DNA of 64,000 bases, taken from contig NW_019211455.1 in assembly GCF_002443255.2 (NCBI RefSeq), forward strand, positions 39,537,449-39,601,448. The letters run 5' to 3'. The notes beneath the pieces are model-generated. The model was not told where the DNA came from, ran no database searches, and was given only the letters and a program-made list of their open reading frames with translations. Positions 1 to 13,515 of this stretch are shown here, piece after piece. The first letter of the stretch is position 1. Each line of letters begins with the position of its first letter. Source of the DNA: Varroa destructor (lineage: Eukaryota; Arthropoda; Arachnida; Mesostigmata; Varroidae). The translations under genes were made by a program, and so were the position numbers.

Positions 1-3000
1 TATGTAAGGATAAGCAAAGCTGCATCGTTTTCAAGAAGGACGTTTACCTCCGCGTAGAGCCTAGATACGCCCGCTTGTCTCTGTGGCGATAGATACTCCA
101 CGATACAATAACTGTTGCACCTTTAGCATAGCCATCGTATCGGTAAAACTTTACATAGTAAGTACAGAAGATCGAAATACTGCTGAAAATTAGGACCTCG
201 ATTAATGCGAGCCTTTCAGTACGTGTCTGTAGCACGCATAAGTCCTCGCCTTAACGAAGGCATTCTATATTGTAAATAGGTGCCAGTCCCCTACGCTATA
301 GTCTAAAGCAAAACATAGGAGCGAACACGTTTAGCCAAAGCGATACCACGTGGAAAATTTAATAGAAAAGGCTCAAACAACCAGCAATCTGCTGAACTCT
401 TCTATCGAAATACATTGCCTGGCTGCATTTGATTTCCGCGAAATTCCATAAAATTGATAGTCAAACCACGAAAATTATGACAGTAATAATAGTCGAAATA
501 GACTAAATCTATTAGTAAAGCAATCAGACCGAGGTAGTATCAAATTTGACCCCCGATAATAAGCATCATCTAAAAGTCGCAAGCCTTCCAGCAAAACCAT
601 TGAGGACTACAAATCCGAGGTCGTATACAGCAGTACAACGAAGAGGTCTCTATGTTCGTACACAATACCAAGTCACGTCGATCGTTTTTTGAAAATTATA
701 TGCAAATATTTCTGCTAAAAGTACTGACCACGGTCGTCAGTCTTGTCTAAATCTGACTGAGTGAGTCACCTACGGGCCATATTGTGACATAAATATGATT
801 TTACGGGCTTAATTGGCTATTTCGTATACTTGAGCACGTTCTAAAGAAAAGTCTCTGTACGCAGTTATGTTAATATGGATTTGTTTTTATTGTTGCGTTT
901 CCATCCCTCAGAGTAATAACCATAATCGCTAGTTTAATAACGTTGTTTGACTCCCCAAAACTCCGTATGGGATCATTTGACCATGTATCTTGATCGTTTT
1001 TCATGGGAGCTAGTTTCTCTAATGGAAAACCCTTCGTTTGGTAGACAGCTGCGTAAAACACAAAAATTGCTTAAATGTTAGCTTTTGTTGTCCTCGCATA
1101 GCTCGACACAGCTCTGGATATTACATTAAATTTAACTTGATCTTTATTATATCTTTACCTTGTAACTTATTTACATTGATATTAACATATTAGGCTATTG
1201 ACACTGAATGAGTCATTCTCTAATTAGCATTGTGCACTTATAAGATGAGCTATAACTTGAACTTTAACCAACTTGGATACCTTTAATTCATTATTACCGT
1301 CGAGCACTACGGCCCTATTCGAATTGTTTGGGTAGTTTAGATCAGCGTTATGTCACAACGCTCAATTGAAATGAAATCGTTTCTGTTACGGTCATATCAA
1401 TATATACATCCTGTCCACAGTGAAGAGCAAGACGTTCTATATACATATATCTATTTATGTCTACGATAAACTTTGAACGAGCATAAATTACTCACACAAC
1501 TTCTTTTGGCCCTGAACTTGGGTCAAATAGCTTGCGGGATGTGTCTATTATGTCAAATTGGCTGTCTTGCTTGTCAATAGCTGGGAGGAAATTTGCCTCA
1601 CATCGAGGTACCGACGTCTAAAAGAAACACCCAATTTACACATACATACACCTGCTGTCTGTAATTTCTACTAGCCGTTTTAACGCTAGGATAACAGTGA
1701 TTAACGAGTGCCTTATGTATGAAACTCTATTTATTTAACGTAGTGTAATTATACCGTTCCGTATTTACTGTATTCAGTTATGAGCGTTGCATTACCAAAG
1801 TAATTGTGCCAATTTCGCAATAACATGTATTGGCAGTCTCTACTAGTCTGTTGGCCTTTAAACAAAAAATATCAGCAGAATATCCATCATGATATAAATG
1901 GCAAACGCAAGAATAGATGTAAGAATAATCATGTTCGTTGCGAAGGTAACAGCTAAACGATCCCATGCGTATGGTAAAAGAAGAAGCCTACTTCATTCTC
2001 GCTTACGTACACAACGTCACGTTGACTCGAGCGACGTCTAACTAGTTCCGTGCCGTCAAGCATTGCCCTAAACGGTTGGCCCATCCCAGCGTAAAGTGAA
2101 TTGTTCTACACCTGCCTTCGAACCTGAACCACCTTGCAAAATGTATCTAGCTTTACGTCCGGTATCGCCGCTAGACATCTGCTGGTTACCAGTCTGGACC
2201 GAGACTGTGTCTGCACTCGGGTCTCAACCTAGACCACAACGTGTCCCGGCAGGCAAATACGTGATTCATTAAGTTATTACAAAAATCAAGCTTCGTTTCG
2301 TTCGATGATGCGTAAACCAGCAGCTCGCGGTGAAAAACAATGCGGCAGAGTCCCTTGGGGTTTATCATGATTTTATTAGATTCGCATAGGCGCATTGCCT
2401 TTCGAATGAGGGAATTTAATGATAGCTCGATATTTAATTTTTTTTGGTTTTTTTTTTTTGCAGGAACAGTAGCATCTACAGATATGAGCGACTATAAAAC
2501 GAAAACAAACATTTGACACCAGAGTATTGTTGATAAGTAACGCTGTCTTCACGTTGACACATACTACCCCCATATCGACCTAGATTTTCTGAAGAGAAAA
2601 CCTGAAATTGCTCTTATCCTTAAGGAAATGAGGAAATGGCTAGGCGACGATTTGCAGACACATAAATCGGATAATTAGTTCGTATCTAAACGTTATACGG
2701 GTGCCTACTCGGAAGAAATCCTTGAGCATACAACTGGCGGGGTGCTTACATAACTACCGCCTACTGCAGTGTTAATTAATGCCCAACAGAGCTTGAGTAA
2801 TTTCTGGTACCTCAATTACGCTACTTAAAACTGATGACAAGGACTGACTATCATAGAGAATCTTTCAATGCCAAAGATAATAATAATTTTACTCCTATGC
2901 GACCAGTTTGTTTAGAATTTCGGAACGAGGGGCTCGATCGAACGAAGGCTGATCGCCGTAGGCGGGAACTCTAAATGGTTTGATGACCTGGCGAAATCAA

Positions 3001-3378
3001 GCTAATTTCATTTAGGTGCTATGTGCCTCTAAGGTATGATAGCACAGCAATGACCTGCGTCTTGAAAAGCAGAATACATTTAAATTAGTAAAAAAATATA
3101 AGACGTATCAGCTCTCTAAATTTCCGCGCGATCGTTGTTCAAACTTCGGTCTACCTAAAAAGACATGCACCGAGTTTTACGTGCGGTAGCGCTACCAAGT
3201 AACGGCCCAGACGGGTGGCGTCTTCTGCCGTGTGTCTCGAAGTATAGTAAGTTACCATAACATATATATGTGTGTTAGTGTTCGTCCTACCTCTATACCC
3301 ACACCTACTACCTGACAACTGCCTAACCTATAATAGACAATACATATAACGTTCTTTTAGCTCATAGGATGGTGTATT
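1..3378. other. No recognisable gene; unique-looking sequence
   Basis: I see no recognisable protein family, RNA gene or long repeat here. Open frames are short and match what random sequence of this composition would give. A strong-looking acceptor-like pyrimidine run ending in CAG occurs around 2438-2463, but no convincing exon follows it: the three downstream frames all stop early. One 35-codon patch in the + frame near 2578-2690 is rich in charged residues, but it lacks a start codon and resembles no family I know. Confidence 0.4.
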
Positions 3379-3603
3379 TCAATATGCAAATTTCGATTTT
3401 ATCGCATGGAATATAAATTTATCCTTCTGCTTACCCTTGTCCCGTTCGTGGGGCATCATTTTGGCATTGCTGATAGCCTCATTTAGGTGCTTTTCGTTGT
3501 GGCCTTCTAAGGGGTAAATTGCTTCCCCTGCCCGGATGATACGAACGACTTTCAAATACCTCAATGTTTTTCCATCGATTAATAGTGTAATAACAGGCAC
3601 CAT
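3379..3603 (-). CDS. Hypothetical coding-like ORF, 74 aa
   Basis: This is an ATG-to-stop frame of 74 codons on the minus strand. The product is hydrophilic and helical in its second half, rich in Lys, Glu, Asp and His, with a short hydrophobic start. I do not recognise a domain, signal peptide or zinc-binding pattern. No good splice donor or acceptor borders the frame, and a + strand frame overlaps it from 3536, so the strand is uncertain. The length is compatible with chance. It is listed because the residue composition looks more like protein than most frames here. It could be an exon, a transposon scrap or noise. Confidence 0.12.
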   Translation of the reverse strand: MVPVITLLIDGKTLRYLKVVRIIRAGEAIYPLEGHNEKHLNEAISNAKMMPHERDKGKQKDKFIFHAIKSKFAY

Positions 3604-5074
3604 ATTTCATAGAATCGATCGATCACTGAGGTTACTATTAATTGTATTGATTCAAGACGCGCGAACGCAATACGAGGCGATTAAAGATCCTGAGACCACC
3701 ACGTCGAGAAATCAAATAAACGTACTTAAATACGCCAATTACTGTATACATATGTGTGTAAAACGAACCTTTTAGACGGGTAGATCTTTAATATATTGAA
3801 CCTGAATCATTACGCAACGGGCTCACTCAAGTGTTTCGTTAATATATGCTGTATGGTTCGTACCTAAATAATAGCCCTTAACTAAATGTCGGATTCATAC
3901 ATTGTCTTGACACTTTATACATATACATTGGTTATTTATAGCCTACCATACTTCGCAATACATAAATTTGGCTGTCGATCGCTCTGATCCTGAATGCAGG
4001 TTTGTGCTGAGATGGTTGAAAGGACGCTGACTATAAAGTGCATTGGATCAGAGATTTATCGTTCATAGAAATCGCTCGCAGCATCCGTGTCCACCATCCG
4101 CATGTAGATCTCCCGAGATAATGGTTTCATACAGGACAATTATACACCGATGTGTCAAAGAAAATCACGAGTTAATGTTTTGTAAGACACTAATAAAAAC
4201 TACAACGGAAAACTTATCAAACCGAAACATCTCATCATAAATGACATCTCTAGTACACTGCGTAGAAATAGTTAGATGCTCTCGCATGTCATATTATATT
4301 TTATACTGGCTCAATCAACCTGTCTTGTTACAGCGCGTACCAATAAGTTCTAAGTGTTTCCGTCGCTATCGCTATACAAAGGCAAGGCGTAAGGTGAACG
4401 GATCGCATTGGCACCTGTTTTAACGCTTCATTTCTATGGTTGAAATGCGAAAAGAGTTGGGGTGCTACCAGATCTACCGTTTTTTAGCTGCTCGAAGCCT
4501 GGACAATTTATTACACTGGAGACAGTGGCATATGTCTACGGCCGGTTACGTACGGTCCGATGGCGTTCTCTCATGTTCAGCCCAATACTGATTCGAATTC
4601 TCTGTGAGCAACACAGGAATGCAAGCCTGTTGAAGCGGTTTCCTCACGCGTCGAAATGCTGTCATGAGTGGATTCGAACAGACGCTAAGAGTCCGTACGC
4701 TTCGATCCAGGGGACGCGGTAAGTCTTCGAGCGCTTACAGTTGCCAGTTAAGTTTAGGGCGTTCCTAGAAAGCGTGCCTATGCAACGATTTTACTCTACC
4801 ATCGCTGCCTGCGTTTACGGCTCTTACGAAGCCTGCATGCGGCTACCTAATGTACCTAAACCTAGCAACCTAAGCTGTTAACAGGGTCAGCGAGCGTGCG
4901 TACAAGGCCTGCTGCAGTGTGCAAGTTCGATTAAAAGCTAAGGATTTTAGCGCTAACAATAGCCAGATTCGGTATGAAACAAAAGACCCGTATCGGATGT
5001 GCTGACAATAAAGTTGGATTATACAATGCGACAGTCAGACAATCATCTGAACGAAATCATTGACAGACTTGACG

Positions 5075-5111
5075 GAGACGCAGATGCGTCTCGTCCAGAG
5101 AATGCGTCTCG
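5075..5111. repeat. Short palindrome with duplicated half-site
   Basis: Positions 5075-5082 and 5085-5092 are perfect 8-base inverted repeats separated by GA. The right half (ATGCGTCTCG) is repeated directly about 18 bases downstream. This is compact dyad symmetry plus a direct repeat. It could form a small hairpin or be a binding site, but no function is shown. Confidence 0.45.
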
Positions 5112-6318
5112 CGCGCAGATGCGGAATTGTTTGTGTGTAGCGTACTTGAGTGACATTTTAACACCTACTAATATCCCTTTATGCGCGGTTTCTATCGGAA
5201 AGTTACCTTTTATATAACAAACAAAAGGAATATTTTGAAAATTACTGATGTCAGGAATGACGCTTCTACCACGTCCAGAAAAGATCGATGAAATGTCTAG
5301 CTTTGTTTGGATTCTGCGGCTGTATTTCTTTTTCGACTATGTTTTTTATTACTATTTGACTCTATTCTTTTGTGGTGCTCTCTAAGTCGTAGACTTAAGA
5401 TATTTTCTTTTAGAGTTAGGTGAAAATTCTCAGTTTTGTGCTCTTCCCATTGCTAAGAAGTTGTTTACGAAAGCTTCTTACAATGTAGGCAAAGAAGTAG
5501 CTCGTGGTATTGCAGTAACTAATTGACCAACATACAACTGAGCCGTATTGCATAATAAAACTTCATGGTATAAAATTAATCATGTTTCAACAGTGTAGTG
5601 ACTCAATACATTGTTAGCTGTTGCTTTCACAGTTCGCGTGGGCCATGACCCCAACCATAGGCGCTGCTCGAGCCGCTTCAGTGGAAACTGCAACTTATCG
5701 AAGCGGGCGGCATTTAGGCAACGAACGCCGGCGCCGGTTTCTCGCAGCTGATGGGTTGCTGGTATCAAGAATCATCGCTACCAGTATTCCTCTACCTCCC
5801 CACCGCCGCTGGTTCACCCATTTACACTGACTCCCTTTATCAGGGGAATGTGAATCTTATCGCTTGTACATGAGTCTGCACGAAATTCCATGAATCGGCG
5901 GAGTATCACAAAGTAGTATCTTTAACTTTTCGGTACATCTGATCTTCATTAGATCGTAGGTATTGATCCTGTTGTCCTGAACATTGTTACGACGTTAAGC
6001 CAAACACCTTTTGGTTAATAATTGCGCAGCGGCCGTTTGAGCTTTGCTATTAGTTCAGTCATATCTTTCTCATGAAGTTCATCCACGAGGCCTTAATAAA
6101 CTAGTAATATTAAATACGTCTCGATCGTCACCGTCTTCGTACAAAATGAGATAGCTGATGCACACATCGAGATATCTTCGAACCGATTTTTCCAAAAATA
6201 TTGTGGTCATCATGGTGTCCTTAAATATAGTAAAGTGCTTGTACACAATGGCGAAGGCACATAGCACCTTGAAGAGATCTATGGCTGCTAGAAAAAGCGC
6301 CTTGTTTCTTAGGTTTGT

Positions 6319-6546
6319 GTGAAGTTTTCATCTCCCGAAGTGAAGTTAAGTGGGAAGCATAGTATTCTTCCCCATTACAGGCGTTTTCGAAGCAACCGTC
6401 AGAGCCTTGATCGGTGCACCGCGCCTAGAAACATATACAAAAAAGGATATCGTATTGACGTAGTCCCCAAGGACGCCACATTCGAGGTCAAGTTGACCTT
6501 GTATGAACAGCTTATCAAGCCAGTGATGGCCCATGCTGCCCTATAG
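6319..6546 (+). pseudogene. Non-LTR (jockey-like) reverse transcriptase remnant
   Basis: The end of this frame reads KLTLYEQLIKPVMAHAA (about residues 58-74). It matches the conserved segment near the C-terminal end of jockey/CR1-type reverse transcriptase domains, where the typical pattern is NKLLxYKxxIRPVxTYAxPVW. In intact elements this segment lies after the palm domain and before the C-terminal region. The matching residues are Lys-Leu, Leu-Tyr, Gln-Leu-Ile, Pro-Val-Met and Ala-Ala. The frame stops just after the match. A second + frame running to about 6660 continues with a Lys/Arg/Leu-rich stretch that could be the shifted continuation. There is no ATG, no YADD box and no endonuclease in frame, so this is a dead fragment. 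The family assignment is by eye; a chance match is possible but unlikely over 17 residues. Confidence 0.42.
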
Positions 6547-6861
6547 AAAGGCTTGTACATGTTTGACGGCCCTCGTCGTAATCAAGCGTATACCCAAGTT
6601 AGGTACCGTTAGAATGGCCTTCGTGACGTCATCTCTAGTAGTCGCTGGTGATTGACTCTTCACCGCTCGTAGGGTTTCATTTTAGCTAAACACTGTAGAA
6701 CCTTTGTACAAGTGTCGTATTTTGGACTATCTAAATAGATGAGAAGCGTATCGAGGTGTCACTTTTTTCCATGTTCTTGAACGAAAATGTACAGCAATTG
6801 TTCCCCGAGATGACGAAACATCAAGTGTTGATACGTGGATAAAGGGTTCGTGAAGGCATGA

Positions 6862-7026
6862 ATGAAGCCACTGGACGCAACGTTGAAATGGTTTTCCAAA
6901 CTTATGGATAGTGAGCGATTCTGTCGCATGCGCCTGGAATATATAAGTAATCGCATTAGCAACATATTTACATATGTCCAAGTCTGGAAATCGTTAGCTG
7001 GAAATAAATTTCGAAGCGGAGGATAA
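6862..7026 (+). CDS. Hypothetical 54-aa frame beside the RT remnant
   Basis: This is an ATG-to-TAA frame of 54 codons, basic and aromatic-rich, with a plausible amphipathic helix in its centre (Arg/Glu/Tyr/Asn-rich). It lies about 300 bases downstream of the reverse transcriptase remnant on the same strand and could belong to the same dead element. I do not recognise it. Overlapping minus-strand frames of 84 and 94 codons make the strand uncertain. Confidence 0.1.
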   Translation: MKPLDATLKWFSKLMDSERFCRMRLEYISNRISNIFTYVQVWKSLAGNKFRSGG

Positions 7027-7400
7027 AAAACAATGGCCCACATGAAACGAAAGGAATTATTTCGCTATTGCATTATGAAGCGGCACGTAGTAAGCGAAGT
7101 GTCCTTATTTAATTGTGCCCCATCTGATTCAAGTTAATGTCAATACAGGAGGGTAAAAAAGTTTGGTATAAAGACATCCCTGATACAAATCAAACACAAT
7201 GACAAGGCGAATAGACCAAAAAAGTGGCATCTTCGCGAGCTGTTTCATACTAACTTACGCCTGGTCAGACAAAACACAAATTTCTATATATACACACATA
7301 TTAGTATATGAAGTAATAATGAAGAACATGAACGTATTTTTCATACGGCACGTAGCAAATGGTATGAATTATGGAACTATGTCAAAAAGTAATACCTTGA

Positions 7401-7421
7401 TATATATATATATATATATAA
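7401..7421. repeat. TA microsatellite
   Basis: About ten uninterrupted TA units are visible, followed by an A-rich run. This is typical eukaryotic simple repeat DNA. Confidence 0.95.
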
Positions 7422-9246
7422 TCTACAAAAAAAAAGTAGTAATTACTATTTAGATATTAAATGAAATGATATGTTCACGTTTGGCTTAAGAAGAAGTGTT
7501 TGTTATTGCAGTTGACGCACGGCTGCCTGTTATTAAAAATTAGACAAACTTAACTTATAACCTACTTAACTGACTGCTAACTATGTCTTGCATTTCTATT
7601 TAATCACAAATGTCGTGCAATGTATGTCCTCTCTACTGAAAAAAAGTGATAGCATAACATTTTTCTAACAAATAAGAACACCCAATAACGATTAATATTT
7701 GTATATAAAAATTCCTTAACTTATGCTGTTTGCAAAGATGATTTGATAAAATTATTTGTGAAGCTTATTAAGTTTACTTGTAAACTGTTGACTTAACAGC
7801 TTACAACGATATTCAAACGTTGTTTTTTAAGTAAAATTCATAAGTGAAAGTGACGCAGACGCTCCTTTGGCCGTCTGGAGTACTAAATACAGCGCACCTT
7901 CGAGGATGCGTCATAAACGTAAACAAATAAAGTTACCTTTATCAGTATCGACGACTGTATAGGTTCCCATAACAGTACCAACCTAAATGCGGCCATCTGA
8001 CGCCGAACGACACTCGCACATGTTTATTTAATGGGACCCACTCTACAGTCCTTTTGTCCTATATCATGGTCTTGCGATATTTGGTACTCATTTTGCGCTT
8101 CGCGTACTTTTCGATCATTCTAATTTTTGATGCACTGTTATAAATTTTTAAATAAAAAAAAAAACAATTAAAGCTTTTCTTTTTTTGTAAACAAAAAAAA
8201 CACGAAGCGTAAATTAAATGTATTGTACAATTTTATCTCAGAATACAAAAACAGGTAATTACGGCTTGGTGAGTATTTAAAGATTTATCAGACCTGCAAT
8301 GACTTTGCTGAGATACGAAGCTCGTTAGCTGGTTAATCTAAACATACGATAAAAGTAAGCCAACATTTTTTAGCATGACCTCAGTATAGAATTCTAAGGG
8401 ATGTAGGTTTCGCACGGATGCAACGACACGCTTCCGTAATTCAGCTCAACTCAGTGTCCAGCTTGACTTCGCAATATGTTAGTTTTTTTTTCAGCTGATC
8501 TATTATGATGTACTATATGTATGTGACTTAGGTTCTAAATTCGAGACTTCTTTTCCTCTGTATTACAACGCAAATTATTATGGCGTAACCTGCAGTTTAA
8601 CTTACTTGCCATTTTGACGTGAAGCTTTGCTATAGGGCAGAGTCAGTCAGTGGTTGGTGTACGACAATTTTGTCCTAAACACAATTAGTATAACAAATCA
8701 TAATCTACTATAAAGTTTGACTGGAAATAAGCAATCTGTTGTCACTACCATCCTGGACACCGTTGCCTAACCCCCTATGTATAGCCTCCGCAGTGCCGAC
8801 CGACCACTATTTGCCGGCCTGCGAAATTTGCCTGTGCAGCTGGTGTACTGAAAAATACATGAATTGGTATTCAAAGATACATTCTAATTCTGTTCCTAAT
8901 AAATTTCAAATAGTAAAAGAGCCGAGGACTCAATTGTTTTTTATCCAAACAGCTTGAAACGGTTTCTGTGTCTTTGGTAAACACATAACCCATTTTTGCT
9001 TAGTGAAATTAAATAAACAATAATAAGAAGATATGTAGTAAATTTTGCTGTTTTCTAAAACCCTCTCTAGGCAAAATACACGTTTTCAAACGATTATGTT
9101 GCGATCGCGAACTTGATAACGGATCAGGTTTGAAAACATTAAGATCTGGAATCGACACTCGTATAAAACATAGTGTTTCTTTTCATCTTTTTCTGTTATT
9201 TTTTAAGTCTTTTTTAATATTTACAACTGGCGTAGCATTTCACGTG
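7422..9246. other. AT-rich stretch without recognisable gene
   Basis: The segment is AT-rich with short A and T runs, including A/T homopolymers near 8150-8200. The only frame of note is a 72-codon + frame at 8739-8957 with a CxxCxWC cluster. I could not place it in any family and treat it as noise. Confidence 0.4.
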
Positions 9247-9330
9247 CCGGCGATACCTTAGAGGGTAACGTGTTCGTGAGAGATACGTAATGTTGTAGGT
9301 TCGAACCCGAATTTCAACATTTCTTTCTGT
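9247..9330 (+). repeat. tRNA-related SINE-like promoter head
   Basis: A perfect RNA polymerase III B-box-type sequence, GGTTCGAACCC, lies at about 9298-9308. It is preceded roughly 35-40 bases upstream by TTAGAGGGTAACG, an approximate A-box. The spacing and order are those of a tRNA. However, the segment does not fold into a clean cloverleaf with a matching acceptor stem, so it is more likely a tRNA-derived SINE or tRNA relic than a working gene. No A-tail or body could be delimited. Confidence 0.4.
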
Positions 9331-10037
9331 GACGGGAGCCAGACATTTGATGACATGTAGAACGATGACACTAGACGTGAAACTCGAAATATGTAAAAAA
9401 AATAGGCGACAGTAAATTATTCTTCAGAGATGTAACAATATGTAACTTATTCGAAATTATTCCCCAGGTCCATAGAGGTAACGCAATGATATCGTGGCCA
9501 CCTGTTTCGAAAGTTTTCCGCTATTAAAGAGTTAGTTGCAATAAAGCTTAAGCAACGAAGAAAAGATCCGTGCGCTCACATCTTCCCTATATCCCATACG
9601 TCCAAACAAGATAAATTCTTAAGAAACAAACGCGAAGTTACCACTCGATTTGCTCAAGTGAAAATTTAATTTTAATCGGCTAGTTATGGTTGTATAGAGT
9701 AGCTTTATAAGCTGCCAGTCCTATCGAAAAAAAAATTCAGTGCTCGCAGGTTCACAATGTGGTAAAAGCCATAGATAGGCCACCTGCGTGGTGATTAGGT
9801 GTGAATTCTGTGCTGAAGCGATACTTAGTGCTATTCCTCCGTCCTGTAACCGTCATCATCTGAGCACAATTTAGCAGTCCGGCCAACTAACTAGGCCGGA
9901 TGCGCAAAAACGTCCATTATCAAGTCACAGCAATCTGTAATATGTATGAATGAAAATAATGTAAACTCCACTCGGGTAGGTCTTAAACATTTGCATTCCT
10001 TACCTTATTCTATACCGTAATGGTATCATAATTAGCA

Positions 10038-10053
10038 ATTATTATTATTATTA
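10038..10053. repeat. ATT microsatellite
   Basis: Five ATT units are visible in tandem. Confidence 0.9.
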
Positions 10054-12202
10054 TACGTATTGTTTGCTATTAGACGAAGGCACTTCTTATTATAAACTCA
10101 ATATTTAATTGTACACATTTCTAATGTGTGTATAGCTTTTTAAAGAAAACTTTGATCCGTGGCAGTTAGTTAGTTAGTTGCTCACTCGAGCACGGCCAGT
10201 GTTTTTTTTTTTGTTTTTAGAACTTTGCATCTGTAACAGGATTTGATCATAGTTTCGTTTGAAAACTCAAGCACATAGATTAATACACCAGTAGATTCAC
10301 TTCGTAGAGGCGATTTCTCCTAGCCATCGCCGAATCTTGTTTCTATCGTCAGCAAAATAGCATCTTTAGTTGTTGGCACTGAGCGAAATAGATACGCAAA
10401 AAAATAAACAGAAATTTTACAGTTGATCACATGTTATGGAAGTTTGTGTGTGTGCCTGGAATGCTTAAAGCAAAATAGTGTTGGCCAACTATAGAAATGG
10501 ATCGATCGGGCGTCCGTCTGTTTCTCGGAAACTAGAAGGCCGCGATACGGTACATTTTCTTATCATATCCCGTCAAACACATGGTCTGACCTCCTAGAGA
10601 GTGGCAATTATATGTCCCGACGTGATTGATTTACCAGCTGACCAAATATGAATGCTATCGAGGTCGCCAGTGTCCTATTGACTGTTGAGATGAAATCTAC
10701 CCGAAAGATATTGCAACATTTTCTTGATACTTGGCACATGAGGTTTTGTGGGCTATAATTAAGAGATAATTAAATATTGAGTTATGTAAAAGGAGCCGCT
10801 ATGAACGGTCTAATTAATTTTTAGACCTTATATAATCAAAAAGAGAACTTTTTAGTGTGATGGACACAATTAAAACAAGAATACATATCGGCGGAAACAT
10901 CAATATAGATAACATCGAAGCTAGAAAACGCTAGCTCTGTAAATGAAACACGAAGGAACTCTGACTGACTGACTTTGAGGTCCGTAAAAAAAATACCAGA
11001 CATCCAAAGTAAGTTTCGCAGAATGTGGTTTTCATACGCTTTGACTTTTTAAGACGTCTCAATATTTTTTCGTCTAATCATTTGGCTATTGCTGTGGTTA
11101 TTATAAAAAGTTATTTAAACTTTCTGTTTGCTTGCTTTCACCAGATCGCGTGCACCTAAGTGCAGTAAGGCTGGTTCGTATTTCGTCAGGGGCACTGACT
11201 AAAATTATCAACAAATTATTACACATATAGTCTCGGGCTCAGCTGACAGGCCGCTGTTGTTCTCTGGTGAAATATAAAACCTACATAATGCTAATTACGA
11301 TTTGCAGGACATTTACCAAAAGAATTACTCCGGATATGTCTGGATGCTGCTTCCTGGTAGGCCATGCTATTATCTCTAAATATTTTCACTAGAGTGGACA
11401 TCTGGATGCCGGTTTTAAGGCTAGATTATGCCTCTGTAAAAGTATTAAAAAAAAAGTAGACAAAAAAATATGGGGGAATCATATCGTTTACTTAAACCGA
11501 CCCTCCCTGATTCTTTTAGAATAAGCGGCTATAGCAGTGCCCGGTGCTTATTTTCGTTTGTATCAGGTTGCGTATGCGGTTTGCGCGTGTAGGTTTTTCT
11601 TCCAGATACGGCATTATTCTTGTACTCTTTCTGTCCGTCTAAGTCTGTATTTCGAAGCTAGTCGTTCTTTTGGTTTGCTCGCACATGATGGAGCACCATA
11701 CGAAAGAGGCTGGTTTTTCCTGCGTTGCGCGTCGTCGAGAATACCCCTACAACCCCCCTGGCAGTAGCAGCTCTGCGTTCAGCCTGTGGAATAGCCCCCG
11801 AAAAGTCATTCTTTATCCACCTAGGAAACGAAGTCGCTGCGGGCAGTTGTCTATGCAAAAAACCGACAATGCATAATCACTTAGCCCGCATAGAAGGCTC
11901 TGATATAAGCAAGTAACATTGTTCTGCTGTAGTGCTAGCAAAAAAGAGGCGAACACCAGTCAAGAACCGACTAGGATAGCAGGAACTACACGGCCAAAGG
12001 TACATTCGATGGTCGGTTTGTGTCGACCGGCCAAAGACATGGTCGCTTCATGTGACATTGAGGCTAAGTAGAGAAAAGCCGTTGCCCCAACAAAAGAGGC
12101 AATTTCAGGGGGACATCAGGACACAAAGGGCCTGCGTCTACTAAGGGGCAACAAAATGAGCAGAGATAAAGGCAGCAGCTGTTTGCTGCTGCTAGTGCAG
12201 CT

Positions 12203-12418
12203 TCACTGGCGGAGTTCATCGACAACACGGCACGCCCTCTCTACAGCACGGTTAAGCTCTCGTCCTTGACTCTGTTCTGCTATCAGGCAGGCGACTACAA
12301 GCGTTGTACCTTTCCCGCCCTGCCAGTGTTCATTGAGCGACAGGCAACTGCGTAAAAGGGACAAGCCTATCGAGCCCGCAGCGTTCGCTGGTTCAGCTTG
12401 GTTTTGCTTAGCCTTGTT
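12203..12418 (-). other. GC-richer segment with open frames on both strands
   Basis: From about 11.5 to 12.5 kb the DNA is noticeably GC-richer than its surroundings. On the minus strand 71 codons are open between stops, rich in Ala, Leu, Glu and Arg, with no ATG. On the + strand an overlapping frame of about 60 codons is also open, followed after one stop by another 50. Neither resembles a family I know, and GC richness alone reduces stop codons. It may be an exon, a degraded element or a local composition island; strand and function cannot be decided from the sequence. Confidence 0.15.
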
Positions 12419-13515
12419 CTATCTGATCCAGAGTGCTTCAGCCTGGCGCGCTGCTCGCTATCGACACTGATGACAGCGCTAACGCGGTAACAACTATACG
12501 TCGGCTCTATACGTGTATATATACTATACGACTACACGTGTTGCTCAATGAAGGATCTATGGAATCGCAAAACGTAGACGGATGCCGACGGCCACGTATA
12601 GAGATCTAGGGTCACTCACTTCACACGCCCTGACGCTTGAAGGAAAACAATCTTCGGATTGAAGCTGTTCTTTCTACGCTGGTCCTTCTTTAGGGAACGT
12701 TATCGTATCTAGGAAGAGTCATGTAAGGTTCAGGAAAAAGGATCACTTGTCCTTGATGGGCGATTCACAGGCGGCCGATGCTCCTATAAGAAGGCTTAGA
12801 ATTCGCACGTGCTCAGGGTAATTGTATAGATGGACGTCGAATTGGAAACCTACTGAAGATTAGGTTACTGTGGAGCAGGTGTTTCCGAGGGCTGATAGAT
12901 TTCGTTCGCCTTAGTCGTGAGTAAATTTAAAGTCTGCGTGTTCTCCACTTTATAAATGCGTTTGTGGGAAATATCACCCAGAGCTGTTTCTTGAACTCTA
13001 AATCTAGGCCAGTGTGCGGGTGACCAGATCAAACTCAATTTCACTTATCTGCCCATGCTATTACCTAGAATAATAGGTGGGAAACCGAATCCATGTCGTC
13101 GTTGTATGTAGCACCCTTGACGACTTCTATGTATCACCTAATAAAATAGAAAGGTAGTGTATTTGCAATGTACTCGTTTTTCTTATATTGAAGGAGCAAC
13201 GGATTTGGTGGTAACGATCTCCATTGCGCCAGTTTGTCAGATAAGTCGACATACGTATCGCTATCACTCACTTTAGCAGACTGTGCAGTTATGCAAAATA
13301 TGACAAAGCGATTCGGAATCTATTCGGCAAAATCTTACTCGCTACATGGCCTGTCCTTACTTTGACGCACGCTTTGCTATACTATAAGCAGTATATATAA
13401 GCAGGGCCCCAAAGAGGCCCACCTATATCACCTATACCGTGAGATCAGACAGTACAATCGCGTGATAGGCACCCTCTTGCACTGTCTGCAATAAATATAT
13501 GTTGTTCTGTTTAGC

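Noticed and set aside
6079..6267. LYEDGDD on the minus strand as an RT YADD box
   Set aside because: The nearby RT remnant is on the + strand, and the surrounding residues do not fit the palm domain.
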